Source: Flavobacteriales bacterium (GTDB lineage: Bacteria; Bacteroidota; Bacteroidia; Flavobacteriales_E; Vicingaceae). From it: a DNA stretch of 64,000 nucleotides. The stretch spans positions 1 to 64,000 of the forward strand of contig JACJZD010000002.1 of assembly GCA_020635795.1 (NCBI GenBank), given 5' to 3'. Each line of letters opens with the position of its first letter. Position 1 is the first letter of the stretch. A model generated the notes under the pieces. The model searched no databases and was not told the DNA's origin. It saw only the letters and a program-made list of their open reading frames with translations. Below, piece by piece: positions 51,970 through 61,071 of the stretch. Position numbers and translations under genes: made by a program.

Positions 51970-52461
51970 ATGATAATTGACTTTAAACCCATAGAAAAAG
52001 CTGATTTAACGAAAGTTACTGCCATCTATAATTATTATGTAGAAAATTCTACCGCTACGTTTCATTTGGATAAAGTAACTGAAGCGGAAATGGAAGCTAC
52101 ACTTTCGTTAAATCATCCACTTTACAAATCGTTTGTGGTTTTGTATAACGATGAGGTTTGTGGCTTTTGTTATTTGGGTCAGTTTCGTAAAAAAGAAGCT
52201 TACGACATTACTGCTGAGGTAACACTATATATCCAACATGATTTTACGGGCAAAAAAATTGGACCAGAAGTGTTGAGTTTTATGGAAAAAACTGGGAAAG
52301 AACTGGGGCTAAAAAACTTGGTGGGGGTTATAACTTCCGAGAATTCAGGTAGCTTAAAACTGTTTGAACGAATGGGATATTTTAAATGTGGTCATTTAAA
52401 AAACATTGGTATTAAGTTCGGTAGAGCGTTAGATGTTATTTCTTATCAAAAAGAAATATAA
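51970..52461 (+). CDS. GNAT-family N-acetyltransferase (Pat/MnaT-like)
   Basis: The 163-residue protein resembles phosphinothricin-type acetyltransferases: ADLTKVTAIYNYYVENSTATFHLD start, VEVTLYIQHDFTGKKIGPEV acetyl-CoA loop (Q/R-x-x-G-x-G/A region, here FTGKKIG) and LVGVITSENSGSLKLFERMGY. It acetylates an amine or amino acid; the substrate is unknown. It has the same strand as the PIN module and follows it closely, but may be transcribed separately. Confidence 0.88.
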   Translation: MIIDFKPIEKADLTKVTAIYNYYVENSTATFHLDKVTEAEMEATLSLNHPLYKSFVVLYNDEVCGFCYLGQFRKKEAYDITAEVTLYIQHDFTGKKIGPEVLSFMEKTGKELGLKNLVGVITSENSGSLKLFERMGYFKCGHLKNIGIKFGRALDVISYQKEI

Positions 52462-52521
52462 TATTGTTAGTATGTTTTTTATTATCTTTATGAAACAGTT
52501 TTGTCTACAAAATTAGGTCAA

Positions 52522-53469
52522 ATGAAAAAAATTCTTGTTTTACTATTAGTTCTTATTTCATTAAGTTCAAATGCTCAACTAAATTATGGCTTACAAGGAT
52601 TATTGCCTAACGACAGTAATAACTTTGAATATACTGGGTTAAAAATAAATATTGACACAACTAACGTTAATAATGATTGGACTATAGGCTCAACCATGAA
52701 ACCATTTTTTGGACAAGCAAACTCTTTTCCAAATGCAATAATGACAGATTCACTAAATCCATATTCATCTAATAATCTATCTTATTTTGATGTTGGGGTA
52801 AATCAAAATACATTTTCAGGTTATGGATTTCCTTACAATTTGTATTTTCAATTTGATCACAAATATGAAACAGATTCATTAATTGATGGAGGTTACATTA
52901 CTTTGTCATATGATAGTGGACAAACCTGGGTGAACGTTATTAATGATTCAACTTGTATTATGTGTTGGCCAAACATCAATTCAGAAAACTTATATACAAC
53001 GAATGATACATTAGTGAATGGTGAATATGGTTTTTCAGGAACTTCTGATTGGAAAACTTCAACTTTCCAATGGGTATGGGTTTTACCAGTAAAATATATG
53101 GCTTCAGATTCTTTAATTATTCGATTCAATTTTGTTAGTGATAATGTTCAAACAAATAAAGATGGATGGATAATAGATAATATCGTTGTTGGAGGTATTG
53201 ATTTAGGTAGTTCAGTAGAAGAAATTCAGAATTCTATTAAAGTGATATTTTATCCCACAATTACAGCAGATTATTTTAATTATAAAATAGAGAATGATGA
53301 AAAAATAGAGTCTATTGTAGTTGTCGATATTTCAGGAAAACAGATTTTAACTATTGCCCAACCAAAAAATGAAGATAGAATTGATGTTTCTAATTATCCA
53401 TCAGGAAATTATTATGTAAAATTTTCTTCCAAAGAAAAACAGGTGATAAAAAAATTAATTATTAATTAA
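52522..53469 (+). CDS. Secreted beta-sandwich T9SS cargo protein
   Basis: The protein has 315 residues from ATG 52522 (MKKILVLLLVLISLSSNAQ). A jelly-roll-type domain follows (VNQNTFSGYGFPYNLYFQFDHKYE; GGYITLSYDSGQTWVNVIND; KDGWIIDNIVVGGIDLG), typical of MAM/CUB-like Bacteroidota surface proteins. A type A T9SS sorting domain follows (FYPTITADYFNYKI...NYYVKFSSKEKQVIKKLIIN, about 248-315). The YP-x-x motif is FYPT. Confidence 0.8.
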   Translation: MKKILVLLLVLISLSSNAQLNYGLQGLLPNDSNNFEYTGLKINIDTTNVNNDWTIGSTMKPFFGQANSFPNAIMTDSLNPYSSNNLSYFDVGVNQNTFSGYGFPYNLYFQFDHKYETDSLIDGGYITLSYDSGQTWVNVINDSTCIMCWPNINSENLYTTNDTLVNGEYGFSGTSDWKTSTFQWVWVLPVKYMASDSLIIRFNFVSDNVQTNKDGWIIDNIVVGGIDLGSSVEEIQNSIKVIFYPTITADYFNYKIENDEKIESIVVVDISGKQILTIAQPKNEDRIDVSNYPSGNYYVKFSSKEKQVIKKLIIN

Positions 53470-53482
53470 TAATTTGTCTTAA

Positions 53483-54103
53483 TTGGAATACCTTCCTCTT
53501 TTTGGTTCTGTTTTGCTTATTCATTTAATGGCTGTAATGAGTCCTGGTCCAGATTTTATTATGGCATTGCGTAACTCGTTAACTTATTCACGTAAAACAG
53601 GAATTTATACAGCTGTAGGTTTTGGTTTGGGTATTGGTGTACATGTTTTTTATTGTGTGTTTGGATTAGCATTAATTATTTCTACTTCCGAAATAGCCTT
53701 TAACATTATAAAATATTTAGGTGTAGCATATTTGGCATATATTGGTGTAATGTCAATTGTTTCAAAAAGCTCGAATATTGAAGTGGGCAAAGAAAGTCAT
53801 TTGGCAGACATCAGCCCTTTAAGTGCAATACGAATTGGTTTTTTAACCAATGTGTTAAACCCAAAAGCCACGTTGTTTTTTTTAAGCTTGTTTACCTTTG
53901 TTATTGGCCCTAATGTTCCTACTTCGGTTTCGTGGATTTTAGGATTAATGATGATGATTAATACTACCATTTGGTTTAGTTTGGTAGCCTTGTTTTTTAC
54001 TCAAGCTCGAATCAGAGCTATTTTTAACAAGTATCAAAACATTTTCAATACCATATTTGGGATACTTTTAATAGGAATCGCCATTAAAATTGTTTTTACG
54101 TAA
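53483..54103 (+). CDS. LysE-family translocator (TTG start)
   Basis: The 206-residue protein has six membrane helices and the family motif MSPGPDFIMALRNSLTYSRKTGIYTAVGFGLG at its start. No ATG precedes the first helix; TTG at 53483 preserves helix 1 (LPLFGSVLLIHLMAVMSPGPDF). It exports amino acids or related small molecules. It begins 13 bases after the T9SS cargo gene. Confidence 0.85.
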   Translation: MEYLPLFGSVLLIHLMAVMSPGPDFIMALRNSLTYSRKTGIYTAVGFGLGIGVHVFYCVFGLALIISTSEIAFNIIKYLGVAYLAYIGVMSIVSKSSNIEVGKESHLADISPLSAIRIGFLTNVLNPKATLFFLSLFTFVIGPNVPTSVSWILGLMMMINTTIWFSLVALFFTQARIRAIFNKYQNIFNTIFGILLIGIAIKIVFT

Positions 54104-54112
54104 ATTTATCAA

Positions 54113-54655
54113 ATGAAAAATATATTTATCGTGCTATCAATCTTGACAACAACTGTTGCAAATGCTCAAAACATGAAACAAAGTATACACCAATTTAAAG
54201 TAACTGATTTGAATGGTGCTGAATTTGATTTTAGCACATTAAAAGGTAAAAAAATAATGGTGGTGAATACGGCTTCCGAGTGTGGGTTAACTCATCAGTA
54301 CGAGCAATTACAGGCGGTTTATGAAAAATATAAAGACCAAAATTTTGTGATAGTTGGGTTTCCAGCAAATAATTTTGGTGCTCAAGAACCAGGTACTGAC
54401 GAGCAAATTGCTGCCTTTTGTAAAAAGAATTTTGGGGTTACTTTTCCAATGATGAGTAAGATTTCGGTGAAAGGCGACGACATGCATGAAATCTATCAGT
54501 TTTTAACACAACAAGCAAAAAATGGGCTGGAAGATTCAGAAGTGTTATGGAATTTTCAGAAATACTTGATTGATGAAAATGGGTTTTTAGTTCAAGTAGT
54601 TCATCCAAAAAAATTACCCAACGATGACGAAATTATCAAGTGGATTGTTGAGTGA
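54113..54655 (+). CDS. Periplasmic glutathione peroxidase-family protein
   Basis: The 180-residue protein has a signal peptide (ends ANAQ). The thioredoxin-fold core has peroxidatic Cys57 (VNTASECGLTHQYEQL), FPANNFGAQEPG and VLWNFQKYLIDENG. The codon is TGT, so no selenocysteine is involved. The FPCNQFG motif reads FPANNFG, with Asn where the catalytic Gln usually is, as in other Bacteroidota BtuE-like enzymes. It probably reduces peroxides with thioredoxin-type donors. Confidence 0.88.
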   Translation: MKNIFIVLSILTTTVANAQNMKQSIHQFKVTDLNGAEFDFSTLKGKKIMVVNTASECGLTHQYEQLQAVYEKYKDQNFVIVGFPANNFGAQEPGTDEQIAAFCKKNFGVTFPMMSKISVKGDDMHEIYQFLTQQAKNGLEDSEVLWNFQKYLIDENGFLVQVVHPKKLPNDDEIIKWIVE

Positions 54656-56020
54656 TTAAAAAACGGCGTACAACAAGTGCCCTACATAAAAGTAGAGGAA
54701 AATCCCAAAAATATCGTTAGTAGTGGTAATAAATGGACCTGTAGCCAAAGCGGGGTCAATTTTATACTTGTGCAACGCCAAAGGAATTAAAGTTCCAAAA
54801 ACTCCCGCAAAAATAATAACGGCAAATAAAGCAATACTTACTGTTGAGGTTAAAGCATAGTTAATTTGATCGGGGAAAAATACGTTGTACATCAGTAATA
54901 AGCCCGAACAAACAATTCCGTTGGTTAGGCCAATCAACATTTCTTTTAAAATTTTTGTCCAAACACCATCAAAACCTAATGATTTGTTGGCTAAACCTTG
55001 CACAATTAATGCCGAAGATTGTACGCCAACATTACCGCCCATTGCAGCAATTAATGGAATAAACAATGCCATTTCGGGGTGAATCCCAATTTGATGTTCA
55101 AATTTCCCAATTACATTTGAGCTGACAATTCCTCCCATTAACCCCACCAATAACCAAGGCAAACGAGCTCGTGTTTGTAGCCAAATATTATCGGTCGACT
55201 CAACATTCTCTGAGATACCCGAAGCCATTTGGTAATCTTTTTCGGCTTCTTCTCGCATTACATCAACAATGTCATCAATGGTAATTCGTCCGAGCAAACG
55301 CCCAATATCATCAACAACCGGAACAACAACTAAGTCGTATTTTTCCATAATTTGCCCCACTTCTTCATCGTTTAAGTCGGCTTTTACAGAAATTACATCG
55401 TCATTATAAATGTCTCTAACTTTCTTTTTGTCGGGGGTTAAAAATAATCTTCTTAATGAAATAATGCCTTGTAAAACATTCTGATCGTCAACTACATATA
55501 CCGTGTAAATGTTGTCTACTTCGGTAGTTTGTCTGCGGAGCTCATTAATGCACGTTTTTACATCCCAATCAATATTCACTTTTACTAGCTCCTTTGCCAT
55601 TAAACCACCCGCAGTGTCTTCAGGGTAATTTAATAAGTCGATAATGTCGCTCGCTTGTTCAATATCAGCAATGTGCGATAATACCTCACGCTTCTTCTCT
55701 TCCGATAATTCTGCTAATAAATCGGCAGCATCATCTGAGTCTAAGTTGTCAATAAATTGCTTTGCAATTTGCTCTGATGATAAGGATTTTAAGAAACGTT
55801 CTCGAACATCTTCATCAAGTTCAATAAGTACATCAGCTGCTTGTTCTTCGGTTAAAAACTGGTAAAAAGCAATAGCTTCATCCATGTCTTGTTCGTTGAT
55901 AATTTCTGCAATATCAACAGGACGCATGTCTTCGATTAACTCCAATACCAAAGCCTCATTCTTGCTTTCAACAGCAGAATTTAAGTCATCTAAAAACTTT
56001 TTGGTTAATTCGAATTGCAT
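54656..56020 (-). CDS. mgtE: Magnesium transporter MgtE
   Basis: The 454-residue protein has an N domain of Asp/Glu-rich superhelix (RPVDIAEIINEQDMDEAIAF, LDEDVRERFLKSLSSEQIAK), two CBS domains (about 135-250; NVLQGIISLRRLF, RLLGRITIDDIVDVM) and five membrane helices with the pore segments PLIAAMGGNVGVQSSALIVQGLA. It imports Mg2+ with gating by the cytosolic domain. It is convergent with the glutathione peroxidase gene. Confidence 0.95.
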   Translation of the reverse strand: MQFELTKKFLDDLNSAVESKNEALVLELIEDMRPVDIAEIINEQDMDEAIAFYQFLTEEQAADVLIELDEDVRERFLKSLSSEQIAKQFIDNLDSDDAADLLAELSEEKKREVLSHIADIEQASDIIDLLNYPEDTAGGLMAKELVKVNIDWDVKTCINELRRQTTEVDNIYTVYVVDDQNVLQGIISLRRLFLTPDKKKVRDIYNDDVISVKADLNDEEVGQIMEKYDLVVVPVVDDIGRLLGRITIDDIVDVMREEAEKDYQMASGISENVESTDNIWLQTRARLPWLLVGLMGGIVSSNVIGKFEHQIGIHPEMALFIPLIAAMGGNVGVQSSALIVQGLANKSLGFDGVWTKILKEMLIGLTNGIVCSGLLLMYNVFFPDQINYALTSTVSIALFAVIIFAGVFGTLIPLALHKYKIDPALATGPFITTTNDIFGIFLYFYVGHLLYAVF

Positions 56021-56087
56021 GAATTCAGGGGTTTATTTCGAACCTTGCGAAATTAAGAATTAAAACCGAGCTTTTGTTAAGCGTATA

Positions 56088-56945
56088 TTAACTCTTTGTT
56101 GGTTCTAATAGATTAGTAATAGTAATAAATTGCTCTACCGAAAGTTGTTCGGGGCGTAAATTAAAAATTTCCAATTCAATGGTGTCTTCTGTTAGAAAAG
56201 GTCTTAACGAATTTCTTAATGTTTTTCTACGTTGATTAAAACTTGTTTTTACTACTGTTTTAAAAAACGATTCGTTGCAGTTTAATTGCTCAACGCTATT
56301 TCTGGTTAAACGAATAACTCCCGATTTAACTTTTGGAGGAGGATTAAACACGTTTTCGTTTACTGTAAACAAATATTCCACATTGTAAAATGCTTGTAAA
56401 AGCACGCTGGTAATACCATATACCTTGCTTCCCGGAGGCGCCGCTACTCTTTCGGCAACTTCTTTTTGAAACATTCCTACCACCTCAGGCACTTTATCTT
56501 TAAAATCGAGTACTTTAAATAGTATTTGAGTGGAAATGTTGTAGGGAAAATTTCCAATTACTGCAAATGGATTGTTGTTGGTTATTAAATCTAAATCCAT
56601 AGCTAAAAAATCGCCATAAATAAAGTTTTTTTCAAGTGTTTGAAAATGTTTTTTTAAATAAGTAATGGAATCAAAATCAATATCAATGGGATAGAGTGTG
56701 AAATGTGGATTGTCTTTTAAGAACTGAGTTAAAACACCCATGCCTGGTCCAATTTCAACCACATGTTGGTAATTTTTGTGTAGGGTTAAAGCATCGGCAA
56801 TTTGTTTTGCTATGCTTAAGTCAGTTAAAAAATGCTGACCTAAATGTTTTTTTGCTTTTACATCGTCTTTAGATCGTTCATCACTTCGTTTAAAGGATGA
56901 ATTTTTCTCCAAATTTTGGTTTCTATTGTGTTTCTTAAATTTCAA
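56088..56945 (-). CDS. ksgA: 16S rRNA dimethyladenosine transferase
   Basis: The protein has 285 residues. The family core starts at KAKKHLGQHFLTD, with VVEIGPGMGVLTQFL, NFPYNISTQILFK and KVYGITSVLLQAFY, and ends in FNQRRKTLRNSLR...LRPEQLSVEQF. It dimethylates the two adjacent adenines in the 3' helix of 16S rRNA. About 30 charged residues (NRNQNLEKNSSFKRSDERSK) precede the usual start; no alternative ATG/GTG/TTG closer to the core was found, so the extension is probably translated. Confidence 0.93.
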   Translation of the reverse strand: MKFKKHNRNQNLEKNSSFKRSDERSKDDVKAKKHLGQHFLTDLSIAKQIADALTLHKNYQHVVEIGPGMGVLTQFLKDNPHFTLYPIDIDFDSITYLKKHFQTLEKNFIYGDFLAMDLDLITNNNPFAVIGNFPYNISTQILFKVLDFKDKVPEVVGMFQKEVAERVAAPPGSKVYGITSVLLQAFYNVEYLFTVNENVFNPPPKVKSGVIRLTRNSVEQLNCNESFFKTVVKTSFNQRRKTLRNSLRPFLTEDTIELEIFNLRPEQLSVEQFITITNLLEPTKS

Positions 56946-57001
56946 GAGTTCAATATAATTTTTACTTTCGCGTTGTTACAAAAGTAACGAAAAGCTTTGC
57001 G

Positions 57002-58273
57002 ATGAAATGGTTTCCTTTTTTTGTTTTCTTGATTTTTACCAACCATTTGTTTGCTAATCAACTGGAACAGTTGGTTAATGCCACAGTAATTGAGCAAAAC
57101 AAAGTTGATTTAAATAAGCTATTACCAAATCAAATAGCTATTTCCATGCCTTTTGCCAATCAGTTAATTTTAAATCCTGAGCAAAAAATAGCACTTCAAG
57201 AAAAGGTAGTGATTAAAATAGAATTAGTGTATACCAAATATCGAACATCGCCTACTTTCGACCAAAAATTACTCAACCATAACCGTTTAGTTGAACTTAA
57301 AAAATTAGCACCACATTTATTCGAAAACCCCTTGTGGGATTTTGAATTGATTAGCCAAACCAATGGAAATTCTCAAGCTGATTGTACTCCAATGTTTCAT
57401 GGATTTATTATTACTTTCCGCCCCAACTCTTCAAACAATACTTTGTTGCAAGAAGCGGAATACTTGGATAAAGTTGTTGCTCAATTGATTGAAAAATCAA
57501 AAAAAGACTCCATACCTGACAAATTAACTTACGACATAAAAACTAGATGGGATAACGTAATTGGCTATGTGCATGATACTGTTTGGAAAATAAATGAAGA
57601 AGAACAAATTCCTCCTCCCGATTTTTTTTACAATCACGAGTTGTTTAAAGATTCTACAGTTATCAATGCATTTAACCGAAACAATTCTTGGAAAAATTTT
57701 ATTGTGGTAACCGATGTAACAGGGAGTATGTCGCCATACATTGCTCAAGTTTTTGTTTGGTTAAAAGAACAAGCTGAAAACAATGAGGCAAAATATTTTG
57801 TGTTTTTTAACGATGGTGATGCTAAATCGTCAAGAGAAAAGAAGCCTTTAAAAACAGAAGGAATTTATGGAGGTTCAAACAGAGGGCTGGATGCGGTAAT
57901 GCAAAAAGCGGCGTTGTGTATGAAAAATGGTTCTGGTGGTGGTGAAGGTTTAGAAAATGATGTGGAAGCAATTTTATTTGGACAAGAGGCTTATGAAAGT
58001 GCTGATGAAATCATTTTAATTGCCGATAATTTTGAAAGTATGCGCGATTACAAGTTTTTAGACCAAATTAAAAAACCAGTTAGAATAATTATTTGTGGTG
58101 CAAAAACAAGAGTAAATATTGAATATTTAGACTTAGCGAGAATCACTAAGGGGTCTATTCACACCTCCAAATCAGATGTATTTGATTTATATTCAGTCAA
58201 AAAAAATCAAACCATTACCATTGATGGACGAAGTTATTTGTTTTATAACGATAGGTTTAATTTTGTGTATTGA
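57002..58273 (+). CDS. Secreted von Willebrand factor A-like protein
   Basis: The 423-residue protein has a signal peptide (ends LFANQ). The N-terminal 200 residues are unrecognised. From about residue 232 there is a vWA-like domain: FIVVTDVTGSMSPYI with D238-x-T-x-S as MIDAS, FVFFNDGDAK, NGSGGGEGLENDVEAILFG and EIILIADNFESMRDYKFL. The GGGEG loop and END motif resemble the third MIDAS loop. It probably binds a divalent cation and a protein partner in the periplasm. It is divergent from ksgA. Confidence 0.72.
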   Translation: MKWFPFFVFLIFTNHLFANQLEQLVNATVIEQNKVDLNKLLPNQIAISMPFANQLILNPEQKIALQEKVVIKIELVYTKYRTSPTFDQKLLNHNRLVELKKLAPHLFENPLWDFELISQTNGNSQADCTPMFHGFIITFRPNSSNNTLLQEAEYLDKVVAQLIEKSKKDSIPDKLTYDIKTRWDNVIGYVHDTVWKINEEEQIPPPDFFYNHELFKDSTVINAFNRNNSWKNFIVVTDVTGSMSPYIAQVFVWLKEQAENNEAKYFVFFNDGDAKSSREKKPLKTEGIYGGSNRGLDAVMQKAALCMKNGSGGGEGLENDVEAILFGQEAYESADEIILIADNFESMRDYKFLDQIKKPVRIIICGAKTRVNIEYLDLARITKGSIHTSKSDVFDLYSVKKNQTITIDGRSYLFYNDRFNFVY

Positions 58274-58274
58274 A

Positions 58275-60131
58275 TTAATTAATTTGCTTTATCAATTGTC
58301 CAGGATAGTAGTCTCCAGAGCCTTTAAACACAGTGTATTGTTGTTCAGTAAGTCTGCCTTGTTGTCTTAATGCTTCGGTTTCTTCGGGGCTTAAACTGTT
58401 ATCCCAAATTTGTGAGCCATCAACTGTAATTATACCAACTCGTTTATAAAAAGTTTTACCAGTTTCTACATCTAGTACTTGTTCTAAAACCTCAAATTTA
58501 TCACCAGCCTCTAAACCTTCTTTAACTCCAATTTTAGCAGCTAAAGGATTAACAGAGTATAAAGGAATTTTAGTCCTAAATTCCTCATACTGTCTTTCCA
58601 ATTTAGCAATAGCTCTATCTGTTGCCTTTATTGTTGCCATTCTAATAAGATCTTCTTCACTTTTGTTGGTAAAAATAGAAGATTGCACATCAGCTCCAGC
58701 TGATTGCATACCAACAAAACGTAATTTAAAGTTTTGAGCATTATTAAAAGCTTCAACTTTGGCTGGATCATAATTGTTTTCATCCGTCCAATAATTGTTG
58801 TAGAATATGGCAGCAGCTTCTTCATCCCAAACCAATCGATACAAGTAAGAGGTAGTTTTTACCCAATAACCCTTGCCAGCGACACTAACTCCTGCTGCAG
58901 CAACAGTAGTGTAAGTACTGACATCGTACCCCATTAAAGAACTTGCACTTCCTAAGACATTTAAAACACCACTAGTTTTTTTGGCAACCTCTTCTTTGTT
59001 GGTGAATTTATAGTCATTAATTATTACAAATGTATTTCCTATTAATTCTTCACCTGCATCAGAAAGCATGGCGTCACCTCTTAAAGCTGAATTTGCTATT
59101 AGCTTGTCCATTGCAGATGCATCGTACATTCCTCGAGCAGCAATTAAATCCATATTAAAATTTCCCATACCATCTCTGTTAAACCATTTTGCAACAAGGT
59201 CTTTTGCTACATTTGTAGTAGATAAATAATTGGTGATAATATATGATTGGTCATCATAATTTGCTTGTCCGTTTATTAAATATGGCCCAATGTTGTGGTC
59301 GTTAAATTTTTGAGGAATAACAGCGTTTCCAAAAGCATCTAAAATAACGTTGGCATGAAGTCGTGATGGATCGTTTACCATCAAAGTATACAATGAACTT
59401 CTTCTATATTTTAAATCTTTTGCTAAAGAGTTATCGGTTGAGCTTTTTACTTTAACAAAATCATTATTAATAATTGTGTTATTTGCATGAGATGGAGTGT
59501 TGGTAGAAGCAAAGTCTTGATTTTCCATGTTAAGCAATGTCGTTTCTCTTAAATTACTGCCTTTTTTAAGATTTGCCATTGGATTTTCAAGTTGCTCAAT
59601 TTGCTGCTTTAATTTATTAGCTAAAACCCAGTCTTGTTTTGCTTTTGCTTCATCTTTTTGTTTTTCTAACAAAGCAATTTTAGCTGCATTAGGATTTGCA
59701 GGCGGATTTTCCAGTCGCTCGATTTGTTGTTTTAACTTATTTGCAAGCGCCCAATCTTGTTTTTCGATAGCGATAGTTTTTTGTTTTTCTAGGGCTTCAA
59801 TTTTTTCTGTGTTTTGATTGGTACTAGGATTTTCTAATCGTTCAATTTGCTGTTTTAATGTATTAGCTAAAGCCCAGTCTTGTTTTTCAACAGCAACAGC
59901 CTTTTGTTTTTCCAAGGCTTCAATTTTCGCAGCATTTGGGTTCGCCTTGGGGTTTTGAAGTTGTTCAATTTGCTGTTTAACTTTGTTTGCAAGCGCCCAA
60001 TCTTGTTTTTCGACAGCGATAGCTTTTTGTTTTTCTAATGCTTTAATTTTATCGGTATTCGCATCAATATTTTGTGCTTGAATATTCCAAACAAACAGAG
60101 CCAAAAATAAGAATAGTGCTGTTTTTTTCAT
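58275..60131 (-). CDS. Secreted protein with four UVR-like repeats
   Basis: The 618-residue protein has a signal peptide (ends IQAQ). Residues 28-190 are four 41-residue repeats of the form KIxALEKQKAIAVEKQDWALANKLKQQIExLENPxANPN, which match the UVR helical-hairpin pattern (L-E-x-x-x-x-x-A-V-E-x-x-D-W-x-x-A-x-x-L-K-x-Q-I). After a Lys/Ser linker a folded domain follows (about 210-600; NILDAFGNAVIPQKFNDHN-like, VIINDYKFTNKEEV, YRLVWDEEAAAIFYNNYW, DKFEVLEQVLDVETGKTFYKRVG). The C-terminal part recalls uncharacterised Bacteroidetes proteins. Function unknown. Confidence 0.75.
   Translation of the reverse strand: MKKTALFLFLALFVWNIQAQNIDANTDKIKALEKQKAIAVEKQDWALANKVKQQIEQLQNPKANPNAAKIEALEKQKAVAVEKQDWALANTLKQQIERLENPSTNQNTEKIEALEKQKTIAIEKQDWALANKLKQQIERLENPPANPNAAKIALLEKQKDEAKAKQDWVLANKLKQQIEQLENPMANLKKGSNLRETTLLNMENQDFASTNTPSHANNTIINNDFVKVKSSTDNSLAKDLKYRRSSLYTLMVNDPSRLHANVILDAFGNAVIPQKFNDHNIGPYLINGQANYDDQSYIITNYLSTTNVAKDLVAKWFNRDGMGNFNMDLIAARGMYDASAMDKLIANSALRGDAMLSDAGEELIGNTFVIINDYKFTNKEEVAKKTSGVLNVLGSASSLMGYDVSTYTTVAAAGVSVAGKGYWVKTTSYLYRLVWDEEAAAIFYNNYWTDENNYDPAKVEAFNNAQNFKLRFVGMQSAGADVQSSIFTNKSEEDLIRMATIKATDRAIAKLERQYEEFRTKIPLYSVNPLAAKIGVKEGLEAGDKFEVLEQVLDVETGKTFYKRVGIITVDGSQIWDNSLSPEETEALRQQGRLTEQQYTVFKGSGDYYPGQLIKQIN
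59562..60050. repeat. Tandem 123-bp repeat encoding UVR-like hairpins
   Basis: There are four in-frame 123-bp (41-codon) units inside the 618-residue gene, beginning at residues 28, 69, 110 and 151. Units 1-3 are the most alike; the last (KIALLEKQKDEAKAKQDW) is the most diverged. Confidence 0.8.
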
Positions 60132-60220
60132 CTTTTTTTAAAGTGTAAGGGTTCACTTGTAAAGGGTTGGCTGTTAAGTTATTCTAGATTAGAAAAAACG
60201 ATGTCTCTTAACCGATTTGA

Positions 60221-60868
60221 TTATAATTCATCGAGAACAAGTAATAACACTAATACCGCAGCTATAGGAATTAATATCGCCGCTACAATTGCTCCACCTT
60301 TAGATTTTTTCTTTGAATCGTTTTTGGTTGATGGATTTTGAACAGAAGACATTAACGACCCAATTGAAGCATTGTTGGTTGGTGGAGATTGATTAGTATA
60401 TGCAGTTGTGGTGGCTGGGGTTGTTGTATTTGCAGAACGTTGAGTAGTTGTTATTTGCTCAGTCTTTTTATCACTTTTTAAATCTGCAATTTGTTTTTCT
60501 AATGCTAAAACTTTTTCAAAATCTTCAATTTGAATAGCTGCCTTTTTCTCTTCTTCTAACCTAGCTATGGTTACTTTTTTCTCCTCTAACCTGTTAATCT
60601 CTTTTTGTAATCTTTCAGCTTCGGTAAAATCTTCTTTTGCGGCTGCAATTTTTAGGTTTTCTTTATGTTCTTTTATCAAGTCATCAATACTTACTCTCGA
60701 CTTTTGTTCAGCGCTTATTTTACCAGCCAATTCAAAATTGTCAGTTTTAATAGCTTCTTTTTTCATTTGCTCTAATTCTTCATTTGATTTACTTGTTAAC
60801 GACTGAGCAAAGGAAGTAAATGAAATTAAACTGATTATTATAAGTAGCACTATTTTAGATAGTTTCAT
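60221..60868 (-). CDS. Secreted protein with UVR-like coiled coil and C-terminal membrane segment
   Basis: The 215-residue protein has a signal peptide (ends TSFAQ). The helical part has the same hairpin pattern as its neighbour (ELEQMKKEAIKTDNFELAGKI; KENLKIAAAKEDFTEAERLQKEINRLEEKK; LEEEKKAAIQIEDFEKVLALEKQI). A Thr/Asn/Ser linker (about 130-180) and a hydrophobic tail (KGGAIVAAILIPIAAVLVLLLV) follow, which would anchor the C-terminus. It is a paralogous or functionally paired partner of the larger UVR-repeat protein, 90 bases apart. Confidence 0.7.
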   Translation of the reverse strand: MKLSKIVLLIIISLISFTSFAQSLTSKSNEELEQMKKEAIKTDNFELAGKISAEQKSRVSIDDLIKEHKENLKIAAAKEDFTEAERLQKEINRLEEKKVTIARLEEEKKAAIQIEDFEKVLALEKQIADLKSDKKTEQITTTQRSANTTTPATTTAYTNQSPPTNNASIGSLMSSVQNPSTKNDSKKKSKGGAIVAAILIPIAAVLVLLLVLDEL

Positions 60869-61007
60869 AGTTTTGGTGTAAATTTTATTTCTAGCGAAAT
60901 TATATAATATTTAGTTTGAAAGAGTTGTTCGTTAACTATTTTTTATTTCAATTAACCGAACCCCTTATTAAGAATCATTCTAAATAAAAAATCAACCATT
61001 TTTTAAG

Positions 61008-61037
61008 TTGCTTCATCGCCAACAATGTATAAATTTG
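61008..61037 (+). promoter_or_regulatory. Promoter of the succinate dehydrogenase operon
   Basis: TTG (61008-61010), N19, TAAATTTG (61030-61037): the Bacteroidota consensus. It lies 34 bases before the ATG of sdhC. Confidence 0.7.
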
Positions 61038-61071
61038 TGTTTTCAAAAAATTAATCTTTTAAACTAACATT

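Noticed and set aside
54283..54300. Selenocysteine in the glutathione peroxidase
   Set aside because: The active-site codon is TGT (Cys), not TGA, and no SECIS-like element is needed.
59562..60050. Regular 123-bp repeats considered as CRISPR-like
   Set aside because: The repeats are in-frame coding units without unique spacers and no cas gene is present.
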